This document shows, piece after piece, positions 57,253 through 64,000 of a stretch of 64,000 nucleotides of DNA. The stretch covers positions 26,453 through 90,452 of the forward strand of contig NZ_NSKD01000009.1 in the NCBI RefSeq assembly GCF_002286965.1, read 5' to 3'. The number at the start of each line of letters is the position of its first letter. Within the stretch, counting starts at the first letter, position 1. The position numbers and the translations under genes are program-made. The notes beneath the pieces were generated by a model. The model did not search any database. It was given only the letters and a program-made list of their open reading frames with translations, and had not been told where the DNA came from. The stretch comes from Halovibrio salipaludis (GTDB lineage Bacteria; Pseudomonadota; Gammaproteobacteria; Pseudomonadales; Oleiphilaceae).

Positions 57253-58683
57253 GTGAAACTCGCCTTTATCGACCTTGAAACCACGGGGGGAAGTGCCTCG
57301 GGTGACCGCGTCACAGAGATTGGTCTTCGCCTCTGGGAGGATGGTGAGGTCATCGAGGAGTGGCAGACGCTGGTCAATCCCGAGCAGACCATCCCGCATT
57401 ACATTGAGTCACTGACCGGCATCACCAATGCGATGGTGGCGGAAGCGCCGCGGTTTGAAGAGGTGGCCGAAACCTTCCGGGAGAAGGTGGGTGATGCGGT
57501 CTTCGTGGCGCACAACGCGCGTTTTGATTACGGCTTCATCAAGGCGGAGTTCCGCCGTTTGGGCAAGGCCTTTGCGGCACCGGTGCTCTGCACGGTGAAG
57601 CTTTCCCGCCGGCTGTATCCGGAATACCGGCGCCACAACATGGATGCCCTGATCGAGCGCCATGGTCTTGAGCCCGGGCCGCGTCACCGGGCCATGGGTG
57701 ACGTGGAGTCCATGTTCCAGTTCTTTGAGCGGATCCGGTCCGAGCAGGGCGTGGAGCCGGTGGCGGAGACGATCCAGGCTCTGCTTAAGCGCCCCAGTAT
57801 CCCCTCCCATATCTCACCGGACATCCTGGACGAGCTGCCGGATACGCCGGGGGTCTACCGCTTTTACGGGGAGAATGACGTCCTGCTTTACGTTGGCAAG
57901 AGCACCAACATCCGCCAGCGGGTGGCCTCGCATTTCTCGGGGGACCACAACACCAGCAAGGGCGTCCAGCTCTCCCAGAGCATGCGCCGGGTGGACTGGA
58001 CGGAGACCGCCGGCGAGCTGGGCGCGCTTCTTCTGGAGCTGCACCAGATCAAGACCCTGAAACCGCTCTACAACCGGCGTTCCCGGGCGGCGAAACGGCT
58101 GGTGAGCATCGCGCTCTCGGAGACAGAGGCGGGGTATCTGGGCGCTGAGCTGAGCTGGCGGATTGATCCGGCAAGTCTGGGCCAGTATCACGGACTTTTC
58201 CGGTCGAAGAAGGATGCGCAGAAGGCGCTCCAGGGCACTGCCCAGAAGAATGAGCTGTGCAACCGGATGCTGGGGCTTGAGAGCGGCCCGGGTCCGTGTT
58301 TCCAGCGGCGGCTGGGGCGGTGCCGGGGTGCCTGTGAGGGCGAAGAGGATGTGACGCGCTACAACCTGCGCACGCAGATTGCCTTTCACAGCATGCAATT
58401 GACGACCTGGCCCTGGGAGGGGGCGATCGGGGTCGTGGAGTCGAATGAGGCCATGGGTAGAACGGATATCCATGTGCTTTATAATTGGGCGCATCTTGCG
58501 ACGGTCCACAGTGAGGCGGCGCTGCGTGAGCTGGAGCCGGGGCGTGAGGCGCTGGCGTTTGATCTGGATTCGTACAAGCTGCTGGTGAAGTATGTGATGG
58601 CGCCCTCGCACCGGTTGCGGGTGATTGAGTGCCCCTGGGTGCCCCGGCCTGAGGTTGTTTGGCCTTCCGGTTATCAAGACTGA
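57253..58683 (+). CDS. DEDDh exonuclease fused to a GIY-YIG nuclease (Cho/UvrC-like)
   Basis: This 476-residue fusion starts at GTG 57253. Residues 1-170 form a DnaQ-type 3'-5' exonuclease: FIDLETTGG (Asp7, Glu9), HNARFDYGFI and HRAMGDVESM. Residues about 195-280 form a GIY-YIG nuclease: DTPGVYRFYGENDVLLYVGK then STNIRQRVASHF. The C-terminal part has the Cys-bearing CFQRRLGRCRGACEGEED seen in this fusion class and UvrC relatives. It probably processes DNA repair or recombination intermediates, but the substrate is unknown. The family (exonuclease plus GIY-YIG) is established in bacteria. Confidence 0.9.
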   Translation: MKLAFIDLETTGGSASGDRVTEIGLRLWEDGEVIEEWQTLVNPEQTIPHYIESLTGITNAMVAEAPRFEEVAETFREKVGDAVFVAHNARFDYGFIKAEFRRLGKAFAAPVLCTVKLSRRLYPEYRRHNMDALIERHGLEPGPRHRAMGDVESMFQFFERIRSEQGVEPVAETIQALLKRPSIPSHISPDILDELPDTPGVYRFYGENDVLLYVGKSTNIRQRVASHFSGDHNTSKGVQLSQSMRRVDWTETAGELGALLLELHQIKTLKPLYNRRSRAAKRLVSIALSETEAGYLGAELSWRIDPASLGQYHGLFRSKKDAQKALQGTAQKNELCNRMLGLESGPGPCFQRRLGRCRGACEGEEDVTRYNLRTQIAFHSMQLTTWPWEGAIGVVESNEAMGRTDIHVLYNWAHLATVHSEAALRELEPGREALAFDLDSYKLLVKYVMAPSHRLRVIECPWVPRPEVVWPSGYQD

Positions 58684-58696
58684 TTGTATGTTGCTG

Positions 58697-58808
58697 GGAG
58701 GGCAGGTGGTACTGCTTACCGGGAATCGCTATGAATCCATCCTTGGACGCTGCGCGGTCGCCATCCCTGGCGACCGAGCTTCCCGGTAAGCAGTACCACC
58801 TGCCCTCC
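58697..58808. repeat. 112-bp long hairpin repeat element (MITE-like)
   Basis: A perfect 28-bp inverted repeat (58697-58724 against 58781-58808; core GGCAGGTGGTACTGC) encloses a 56-bp loop that has its own stem GGTCGCC/GGCGACC (58756-58762, 58769-58775). No coding sequence. It sits between the exonuclease gene and the aminotransferase gene, both rightward. It could be a miniature inverted-repeat element or a large REP-type structure, and may act as a terminator. No target-site duplication could be confirmed. Confidence 0.75.
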
Positions 58809-58866
58809 ATAGGGCGCCCTGCTGTACGCCGCTAAGACTAAATTTTCCGATAAAGAGAGTGATCGA

Positions 58867-60075
58867 ATGAGTGATTCGTCCGTAAGCCGAGCCACCTTCG
58901 ATGAAGTCATGGTCCCCACCTACGCCCCCGGCGATGTGATCCCGGTGAATGGTGAAGGCGCCCGTGTCTGGGACCAGGAAGGGAAGGAGTACATTGATCT
59001 GGCCGGGGGGATTGCGGTTACGGCGCTGGGGCACTCGCATCCCGGCGTGATGGCAGCGCTTCAGGAGCAGGCGGCGAAGATCTGGCATGTGAGCAATGTC
59101 ATGACCAATGAGCCGGCGCTGAAGCTTGGGCAGTATCTGTGCGAGAACACGTTTGCGGAGAAGGCGTTTTTTGCGAACTCCGGGGCGGAGGCCAACGAGG
59201 CGGCGTTCAAGCTGGCTCGCCGTTACAGCTGGGATCATCACGGGGATGGCCGGCACGAGATCATTGCCTTTGATGGCAGTTTCCATGGCCGGACGCTGTT
59301 CACGGTGGCCGTTGGCGGCCAGCCGAAGTACCTGGATGGTTTCCGTCCGGGGCCGGAAGGCGTCCGGCATGCGACGTTCAATGATGCGGCGTCGGTGAAG
59401 GAGCAGATCTCGGACAGGACCTGCGCCATCGTGGTTGAGCCGGTGCAGGGCGAGGGCGGTGTGCGCCCGGCGGATTACGGGTTCCTGCGCGAGCTTCGCC
59501 GGATCTGTGATGACAACGGGCTACTGCTGATCTTTGATGAGGTTCAGTGTGGCGTTGGCCGCACGGGGCGGCTCTATGCGTACCAGGATTATCACGTGGA
59601 GCCGGACATCCTGACCACGGCCAAGGCCCTGGGGAACGGCTTTCCGATATCCGCGATGCTGACGCGGGCGGACATCGCGGCCAGTTTCACGGTCGGTACC
59701 CATGGCACCACCTACGGTGGGAATCCGCTGGCCTGCGCTGTGGCCCGCCGTGTGCTGGAGTTGGTGAACACTAATGAAGTGCTGGAGGGTGTGGCTAAAC
59801 GCCAGCAGCGGCTGTCTGACTGGCTCGAGGCCATGGCTGAGGAGACGGGACTATTCCGTGATGTACGAGGCAGGGGGCTGCTGATTGGGGCGGAGCTGGC
59901 TGCCCCCTACGATGAGAATACCAAGGCCTTTGTTTCGGCAGCGCTGGAGGCCGGTGTGCTGGTTCTGGTGGCCGGCGGCACGGTGCTGCGCTTCGCGCCG
60001 CCGCTCAACATTCCCATGCCGGACCTGGACGAGGCGCTGGACCGGCTCGAAGGGGCATGGAAGGCTCTCAGCTAG
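58867..60075 (+). CDS. acetylornithine/succinylornithine aminotransferase family
   Basis: This PLP-dependent class III aminotransferase has 402 residues. PLP Lys253 is in [12 protein letters not shown]. Other conserved parts are [52 protein letters not shown] and [13 protein letters not shown]. It fits ArgD (arginine synthesis) or AstC (arginine catabolism); the sequence alone does not decide, and no arg or ast gene is adjacent. Its end overlaps the convergent trhO stop by 8 bp. Confidence 0.92.
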   Translation: MSDSSVSRATFDEVMVPTYAPGDVIPVNGEGARVWDQEGKEYIDLAGGIAVTALGHSHPGVMAALQEQAAKIWHVSNVMTNEPALKLGQYLCENTFAEKAFFANSGAEANEAAFKLARRYSWDHHGDGRHEIIAFDGSFHGRTLFTVAVGGQPKYLDGFRPGPEGVRHATFNDAASVKEQISDRTCAIVVEPVQGEGGVRPADYGFLRELRRICDDNGLLLIFDEVQCGVGRTGRLYAYQDYHVEPDILTTAKALGNGFPISAMLTRADIAASFTVGTHGTTYGGNPLACAVARRVLELVNTNEVLEGVAKRQQRLSDWLEAMAEETGLFRDVRGRGLLIGAELAAPYDENTKAFVSAALEAGVLVLVAGGTVLRFAPPLNIPMPDLDEALDRLEGAWKALS

Positions 60076-61048
60076 AGCCTTCCCCGGCCTCATCCCTGGC
60101 GCGCTTGGCCTGGCGGCGTTGCTCGATGACCTCCGCCGCCTCGGCGCCCACGTGGGCCTCGCCGCGTTCCTTTGCCAGGCGGATCTGGCGTTCACGCTCC
60201 GCGAAGCGCGCCATCTGTTCCTCGGTCAGCGAATCGTAGCACTTGGGGCAGCTGATGCCCTGCTGGTACTTTGGTGACTGCTTGTCGTCCTCGGTAATCG
60301 GGCGCCGGCAGGCGTGGCACTGGTCGTACTGGCCGCGCTCCAGGTTCTGGTTCACCGCCACACGCTCGTCGAAGACAAAACACTCGCCGTTCCACAGTGA
60401 CTGCTCTTCCGGCATCTCCTCGAAGTAGCGCAGGATGCCACCTTCAAGGTGATAGACCTCCTCGAAGCCCTGTTCCTTGAGATAGGCGGTGGACTTCTCG
60501 CAGCGAATGCCGCCGGTGCAGAACATCGCGATCTTGCGGTGCTTCTGCGGGTCCAGGTTCTTTTCCGCGTATTCCGGGAATTGGCGGAAGGCCTCGGTGC
60601 CGGGGTTGATGGCGTTCTGGAAGGTGCCGACCTCCACCTCGTACTCGTTACGGGTGTCGATCACCGTGACTTCCGGGTCCTGAAGCAGCTGGTTCCATTC
60701 ATGGGGCTTCACGTAGGTGCCGGCGGACTGCTTCGGGTCGATGCCGTCCATGCCCATGGTGACGATCTCGCGCTTGAGCTTCACCTTGGTGCGGTTGAAT
60801 GGCTGGATGTCCGTCTCGGAATCCTTGTAGTCGATTCCGTCGAAGCGCGGGTCTTCGGCCAGGCGTGCCTTGAGCGCGGCGATCGCATCGTGGGAGCCGG
60901 CCACGGTGCCGTTGATGCCCTCGCGGGCCAGCAGCAGGGTGCCGCGGATGCCCTGGTCCAGCAGGAACTGGCGCAGCGGCTCACGCAGCTGTTCGTAGTC
61001 GTCCAGGCGCACGAAGCGGTAGAGTGCGCAGACGGCGTAGGTCGTCAT
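60068..61048 (-). CDS. trhO: tRNA uridine(34) hydroxylase (rhodanese-like)
   Basis: TrhO (YceA) forms 5-hydroxyuridine at tRNA position 34. I start at [20 protein letters not shown] (61048); 26 more upstream codons are unsupported. The product has 326 residues. The N-terminal UPF0176 domain is followed by a rhodanese domain with active Cys in [17 protein letters not shown]. Four Cys near the C-terminus ([10 protein letters not shown] and [10 protein letters not shown]) form a zinc-binding pair set. The Lys/Glu-rich tail is long. Confidence 0.95.
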   Translation of the reverse strand: MTTYAVCALYRFVRLDDYEQLREPLRQFLLDQGIRGTLLLAREGINGTVAGSHDAIAALKARLAEDPRFDGIDYKDSETDIQPFNRTKVKLKREIVTMGMDGIDPKQSAGTYVKPHEWNQLLQDPEVTVIDTRNEYEVEVGTFQNAINPGTEAFRQFPEYAEKNLDPQKHRKIAMFCTGGIRCEKSTAYLKEQGFEEVYHLEGGILRYFEEMPEEQSLWNGECFVFDERVAVNQNLERGQYDQCHACRRPITEDDKQSPKYQQGISCPKCYDSLTEEQMARFAERERQIRLAKERGEAHVGAEAAEVIEQRRQAKRARDEAGEGSS

Positions 61049-61188
61049 CGGATTGTCCTCCGTTGCGGGCTGGAACGTAAAACCAGAGCAATGGTGAAGG
61101 TGCGGATTGTACCCAATGTGCTTCACCGTTTGCCATCGAATCGGTATTCTGGCCAGTCACTGTTAGTTGGCGGTATAAGAGTTGACTC

Positions 61189-62160
61189 GTGCGTCCTATT
61201 GATCCCAAGTACTATTACCGGCGTTTCCTCCATCCACGCTACTGGCCAACCTGGATCCTGATCGGGGTTCTGCGCCTGCTCGCCTATCTGCCGCTTCCGG
61301 TACTGCAGGTGATCGGGCGGGGTCTGGGGTGGCTGAGCTACCTGATTGGCAAGGAGCGGCGCACGATTGCCCGCACGAACATCTCACTGTGCTTTCCGGA
61401 CATGTCCGAGAAAGAGCGGGAGAAACTGGTCCGTGAAAGCATCATCGCCACCACCAAGGGCTACGTTGAGAGCCCCAAGGCCTGGTGGGGGAACATGAAA
61501 CCCCACATTGAGCGGCTTGAGGTGCACGGCAAGGAGCACCTCGAGGAAGCCCGCCGTCGTGGCAAGGGCATCCTCATGCTGGGAGGGCATTTCAGTATCC
61601 TGGATTTTGCCGGGCCCTTCGCGGATGCCGTGTTCGACTTCAACCACATGTACCGGCCCAACAATAACCCGCTGTTCGACGCGGTCATTGAGCGCAACCG
61701 GCGCAAGTTCAGTGGTGCTGCGTTCAACAAGCGCCAGCTGAGGCAGATGATCAACTTCATCAAAGAGGGCAATATCGTCTGGTACGGTTGTGATCAGGAT
61801 TTCGGGCCCCGCTACAGCGTTTTTGCGCCGTTCTTCGGCGTTCAGGCCGCAACGCTCACAACGCCCGCCTGGATTGCCCGAGAGACCGGTGCAACGGTGC
61901 TGTTCCTGAGCCAGTTCCGGGAAGGCAATGGCGTTTACAGCGTGCACTTCTCCGAGGTCTTTGAGGACTACCCGTCGGACGACGAGGTCGAGAACGCGAC
62001 CCGTCTCAACCAGGAGATCGAGAAGGTGGTCAGGCGCTACCCGGAGCAGTACCTCTGGGTACACCGCCGCTTCAAGACACGGCCGAAAGGCGAGCCCAGC
62101 GTCTATCCGCCGAAAAAGAAGACATTCATGAAGAAACTGCGCAAGATGATGCGGGGCTGA
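61189..62160 (+). CDS. LpxL/HtrB-type lipid A acyltransferase
   Basis: This 323-residue inner-membrane acyltransferase adds a secondary acyl chain (lauroyl or similar) to lipid A. The start is GTG at 61189. A membrane segment follows (about 21-54) with the family N-terminus HPRYWPTWILIGVLRLLAYL. The catalytic HX4D is His134-Asp139 in GGHFSILDFAG. QYLWVHRRFKTRPKG near the end is the LpxL/LpxM hallmark. Followed by yggX. Which acyl chain it uses cannot be told. Confidence 0.93.
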   Translation: MRPIDPKYYYRRFLHPRYWPTWILIGVLRLLAYLPLPVLQVIGRGLGWLSYLIGKERRTIARTNISLCFPDMSEKEREKLVRESIIATTKGYVESPKAWWGNMKPHIERLEVHGKEHLEEARRRGKGILMLGGHFSILDFAGPFADAVFDFNHMYRPNNNPLFDAVIERNRRKFSGAAFNKRQLRQMINFIKEGNIVWYGCDQDFGPRYSVFAPFFGVQAATLTTPAWIARETGATVLFLSQFREGNGVYSVHFSEVFEDYPSDDEVENATRLNQEIEKVVRRYPEQYLWVHRRFKTRPKGEPSVYPPKKKTFMKKLRKMMRG

Positions 62161-62196
62161 GACCCGCGGATCGACGTCGCAACCAGGAGCCGCGCA

Positions 62197-62469
62197 ATGG
62201 CACGAACCGTTTTCTGCCGCAAATACCAGCAAGAAATGGAAGGCCTGGACTTCGCGCCGCTACCGGGCGCCAAGGGCCAGGAGATCTACGAGAACATCTC
62301 GAAACAGGCCTGGGAGGAATGGCAGGCCCGCCAGACCCGCCTGATCAACGAAAAGCACCTCAACATGCTGGACCCGAAGGCGCGGGAATACCTGCAGGAG
62401 CAGATGGAGGCATTCTTCAACAATGAGGAGTCCGACGAGGCCGACGGCTTCGTACCTCCGGAAGAATAA
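62197..62469 (+). CDS. yggX: Fe(2+)-trafficking/oxidative damage protection protein YggX
   Basis: The product has 90 residues of the YggX family, which protects iron-sulfur clusters from oxidants. It starts [20 protein letters not shown] with the conserved Cys7. The motif [20 protein letters not shown] and [16 protein letters not shown] are standard. AGGAG lies upstream. tRNA-Phe begins 64 bp after the stop. Confidence 0.96.
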   Translation: MARTVFCRKYQQEMEGLDFAPLPGAKGQEIYENISKQAWEEWQARQTRLINEKHLNMLDPKAREYLQEQMEAFFNNEESDEADGFVPPEE

Positions 62470-62533
62470 GGCCAGTTCGTGCCCCGGCTCTTGACGTGGG
62501 GGCTCCGAACCGGTTTAATAGCGCCCCGTTGTC

Positions 62534-62609
62534 GCCCGGATAGCTCAGTCGGTAGAGCAGTGGATTGAAAATCCTCGTGTCGGTGGTTCGATTCCGCCTC
62601 CGGGCACCA
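62534..62609 (+). tRNA. tRNA-Phe (anticodon GAA)
   Basis: 76 nt. Acceptor GCCCGGA pairs with TCCGGGC, CCA encoded (62607-62609). The anticodon loop TTGAAAA carries GAA. The T-arm GGTTCGATTCC is present. Position 28-42 of the anticodon stem appears as a T-T mismatch (GTGGA against TCCTC), unlike the G-C of E. coli. The 3' end is the probable insertion site of a decayed island downstream. Confidence 0.95.
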
Positions 62610-62870
62610 CAAATATCAAAGACTTAGCCCGCCTCGTGCGGGCTTTGTTGTTTCTGGGTGTCTACATTTCGTCTACCGTTTTCAGCCCTCCTTCATACAG
62701 CTAAATCGCGTCTCCTGATAGAATGACCTTCGCTAGTCACTAAGGTATTCTTTAATAAAAGGATTTGCACGCTGTGGCTCCGGCGGATTGAAGCGTCTTG
62801 TACAGTTCAAAAATACCGACGTCACTGAGGCCCAGAAATCGCCCGCTATAGGAAATAGGTCGAGATATAT
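62610..62870. promoter_or_regulatory. island edge between tRNA-Phe and the DUF4145 gene
   Basis: After the terminator, GTCTAC repeats occur at 62660-62665 and 62671-62676 (11-bp period), the kind of arm-site repeat often found beside tRNA attachment sites. The rest is AT-rich and holds no convincing gene. Confidence 0.4.
62626..62646 (+). terminator. terminator after tRNA-Phe
   Basis: AGCCCGC/GCGGGCT (62626-62632, 62638-62644), loop CTCGT, followed by a short T-run (TTT). Confidence 0.7.
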
Positions 62871-63473
62871 ATGCCTAAGCTTACTCAAAATCTCCTGTTG
62901 CCGCGTTGCCCTCATTGTTCAATTGCAACTCCAAATCTATCGCAAAAGTACAAGCTTGAGACAACTGACCAGGCCGGCGCGAACAGAAGATCATGGGGAA
63001 TTTATGTGTGCTGCCGGTGTGGTGGTGTAGTAACAGCAAGCGCCTTTCAATTCAGTTCAGAGATTCTGGAATGTTACCCTTCTTCAAGTTCAGTTGATGA
63101 CGACATACCTCAAAAACCACGCTCATACCTACAGCAAGCTCTTGAGAGCTTGCACGCACCGGCCGGCGCAGTAATGCTGACCGCGAGTGCGGTTGATGCC
63201 ATGTTGAAATTAAAGGGATATACCGAAGGCAGTTTGTATTCGCGGATAGAAAAGGCTGCGCAAGAGCATGTGATCACCAGTGACATGGCGAAATGGGCAC
63301 ATGATGTCCGTCTAGATGCCAATGACCAACGACATGCTGACGAGGATGCTCATCTCCCATCTACGAACGACGCTCAACGCGCCATAGATTTCGCACGAGC
63401 CCTAGGAGAAATACTCTACGTTCTTCCAAACAGGGTCGCGCGGGGAATTACCAATGCACAAGAATCCGAATAG
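62871..63473 (+). CDS. DUF4145 domain protein with N-terminal zinc ribbon
   Basis: This 200-residue protein starts at ATG 62871. Two CxxC pairs (RCPHCS at 12-17 and CCRCGG at about 47-52) form a zinc ribbon. Residues about 85-190 (LQQALESLHAPAGAVMLTAS, then KWAHDVRLDANDQRHADEDA) match DUF4145, a domain found in restriction-related and accessory proteins. Its location in a tRNA-linked island and its lower GC suggest transferred cargo. A defence role is only a guess. Confidence 0.75.
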   Translation: MPKLTQNLLLPRCPHCSIATPNLSQKYKLETTDQAGANRRSWGIYVCCRCGGVVTASAFQFSSEILECYPSSSSVDDDIPQKPRSYLQQALESLHAPAGAVMLTASAVDAMLKLKGYTEGSLYSRIEKAAQEHVITSDMAKWAHDVRLDANDQRHADEDAHLPSTNDAQRAIDFARALGEILYVLPNRVARGITNAQESE

Positions 63474-63510
63474 CCGCAACCGGTGTACGGCTTGAATACC
63501 TGATGGAGCG

Positions 63511-63750
63511 CTAAACGATAGGTGCATACGCTATCGCGCTTCTTAAATGGTCCGGTGACAAATGTGCGTAACGCATCGTAAGCTTAATATCCGAGTGCCC
63601 CAGGATTCGCTGAAGCGTCAGAATGTCGCCCCCATTCATCACGAAATGACTCGCGTAGGTATGCCGACAGATATGGGTAAGTTGCCCCTGGGGAAGCTCG
63701 ATGCCAGCACGCCGGATCGCGTGCCGAAAAGCAGCGCTGCAACTTTCAAA
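63511..63750 (-). pseudogene. tyrosine integrase fragment (C-terminal 79 residues)
   Basis: Minus-strand reading gives FESCSAAFRHAIRRAG, then HICRHTYASHFVMNGGDILT, LGHSDIKLTMRYAHLSP and a TAG stop (63511-63513). It holds the HxxR region, the GH motif and the nucleophile Tyr of P2-like integrases. The N-terminal three quarters are missing; the break coincides with the left end of IS66. It reads toward tRNA-Phe, so it was probably the island's integrase. Confidence 0.88.
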
Positions 63751-63751
63751 T

Positions 63752-64000
63752 GTAAGCGTTCATTCTAAGACACCCTGCCACTCCAGCGAATAGCGCCCTA
63801 CAGTAGCCTCAAATTCTCCAATACGAGGTTACTACTCCCATGAGCAAACGCCGCACTCCCGAACAATGGCAGGCCCTGGTCGATCAACAGCGAGACAGCG
63901 GCTTGTCAGCCATGCAGTTCTGCAAGCAGCAGAGCATCGGCTATGCCAGCTTCTGCAACTGGCGCAAGCGCCTGTCTGATGCGCAGGCTGGCGAGTCCGC
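63752..64000 (+). mobile_element. IS66-family insertion sequence, left part
   Basis: The end GTAAGCG at 63752 fits IS66 termini, and the first gene (tnpA) follows at 63840. The element interrupts the integrase frame at 63750. An 8-bp target duplication is expected (63744-63751, TTTCAAAT) but the right end lies beyond the window. Confidence 0.8.
63840..64000 (+). CDS. tnpA: IS66 accessory protein TnpA, 3' end outside window
   Basis: This is the first of three IS66 proteins (TnpA, TnpB, TnpC). The visible 53 residues start MSKRRTPEQWQALVDQQRDS and contain the helix-turn-helix segment SAMQFCKQQSIGYASFCNWR typical of IS66 TnpA. The frame is open to the window edge. There is no good RBS visible before the ATG. 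Confidence 0.9.
   Translation, partial: MSKRRTPEQWQALVDQQRDSGLSAMQFCKQQSIGYASFCNWRKRLSDAQAGES

Noticed and set aside
62733..62915. 60-codon minus-strand frame near tRNA-Phe
   Set aside because: No RBS, overlaps the start of the DUF4145 gene and has no recognisable features.

Overview
The window is a GC-rich bacterial chromosome segment from a gammaproteobacterium. Four things support this: the conserved blocks grpE-dnaK-dnaJ-dapB-carAB-greA and rimP-nusA-infB-rbfA-truB-rpsO-pnp, a tmRNA tag that decodes as ANDDNYALAA, a Pseudomonas-like Fur, and ratA/rnfH/bamE next to smpB. A wax ester synthase, a neurotransmitter-symporter-type Na+ transporter and acidic protein tails suggest a marine or halophilic member (Marinobacter/Halomonas-like). 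The genus is inference only.

Layout. 1-4234: end of an integrated element at the 3' end of the tmRNA gene, with a P4-type tyrosine integrase, an AlpA-like regulator, a double winged-helix protein, an AT-rich divergent control region and two unknown proteins. 4235-11577: ssrA (tmRNA), a wax ester synthase whose 3' end overlaps ssrA, smpB, an Na+ symporter, ratA-rnfH, bamE, fur and SOS-controlled recN. 11690-27781: heat-shock genes, lysine and carbamoyl-phosphate synthesis, greA, ribosome maturation genes, ftsH, folP, glmM, tpiA. 27793-37199: secG, tRNA-Leu(GAG), a highly structured leader RNA, then the rimP-to-pnp translation/RNA block. 37443-46000: a second-type Lon protease, CnoX-like chaperedoxin and envelope proteins of poorly known function. 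46148-50542: pyruvate dehydrogenase E1 and E2. 50776-54581: a 36-residue small gene, then cysJI. 54678-57155: 1-Cys peroxiredoxin, a membrane protein, and a two-gene unit of unknown function. 57253-62469: an exonuclease/GIY-YIG fusion, a long hairpin repeat, a class III aminotransferase, trhO, an LpxL-like acyltransferase and yggX. 62534-64000: tRNA-Phe followed by a second, decayed island with a DUF4145 protein, an integrase remnant and the left end of an IS66 element.

How it works together. Most of the window is core stress and growth machinery: trans-translation (ssrA, smpB), chaperones under predicted sigma-32 promoters, proteases (FtsH, Lon), transcript elongation factors (GreA, NusA), ribosome assembly factors (RimP, RbfA, YhbY, RlmE, TruB), initiation factor IF2 and the degradosome exonuclease PNPase. 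Foreign DNA enters at two RNA genes, tmRNA and tRNA-Phe. The most attention-worthy unexplained items are the approximately 190-nt multi-hairpin RNA ahead of rimP, the 36-aa gene with an ideal ribosome binding site and its own terminator, the wax-synthase/tmRNA overlap, in-frame REP-like insertions in aceF, and the 56218-57155 gene pair.
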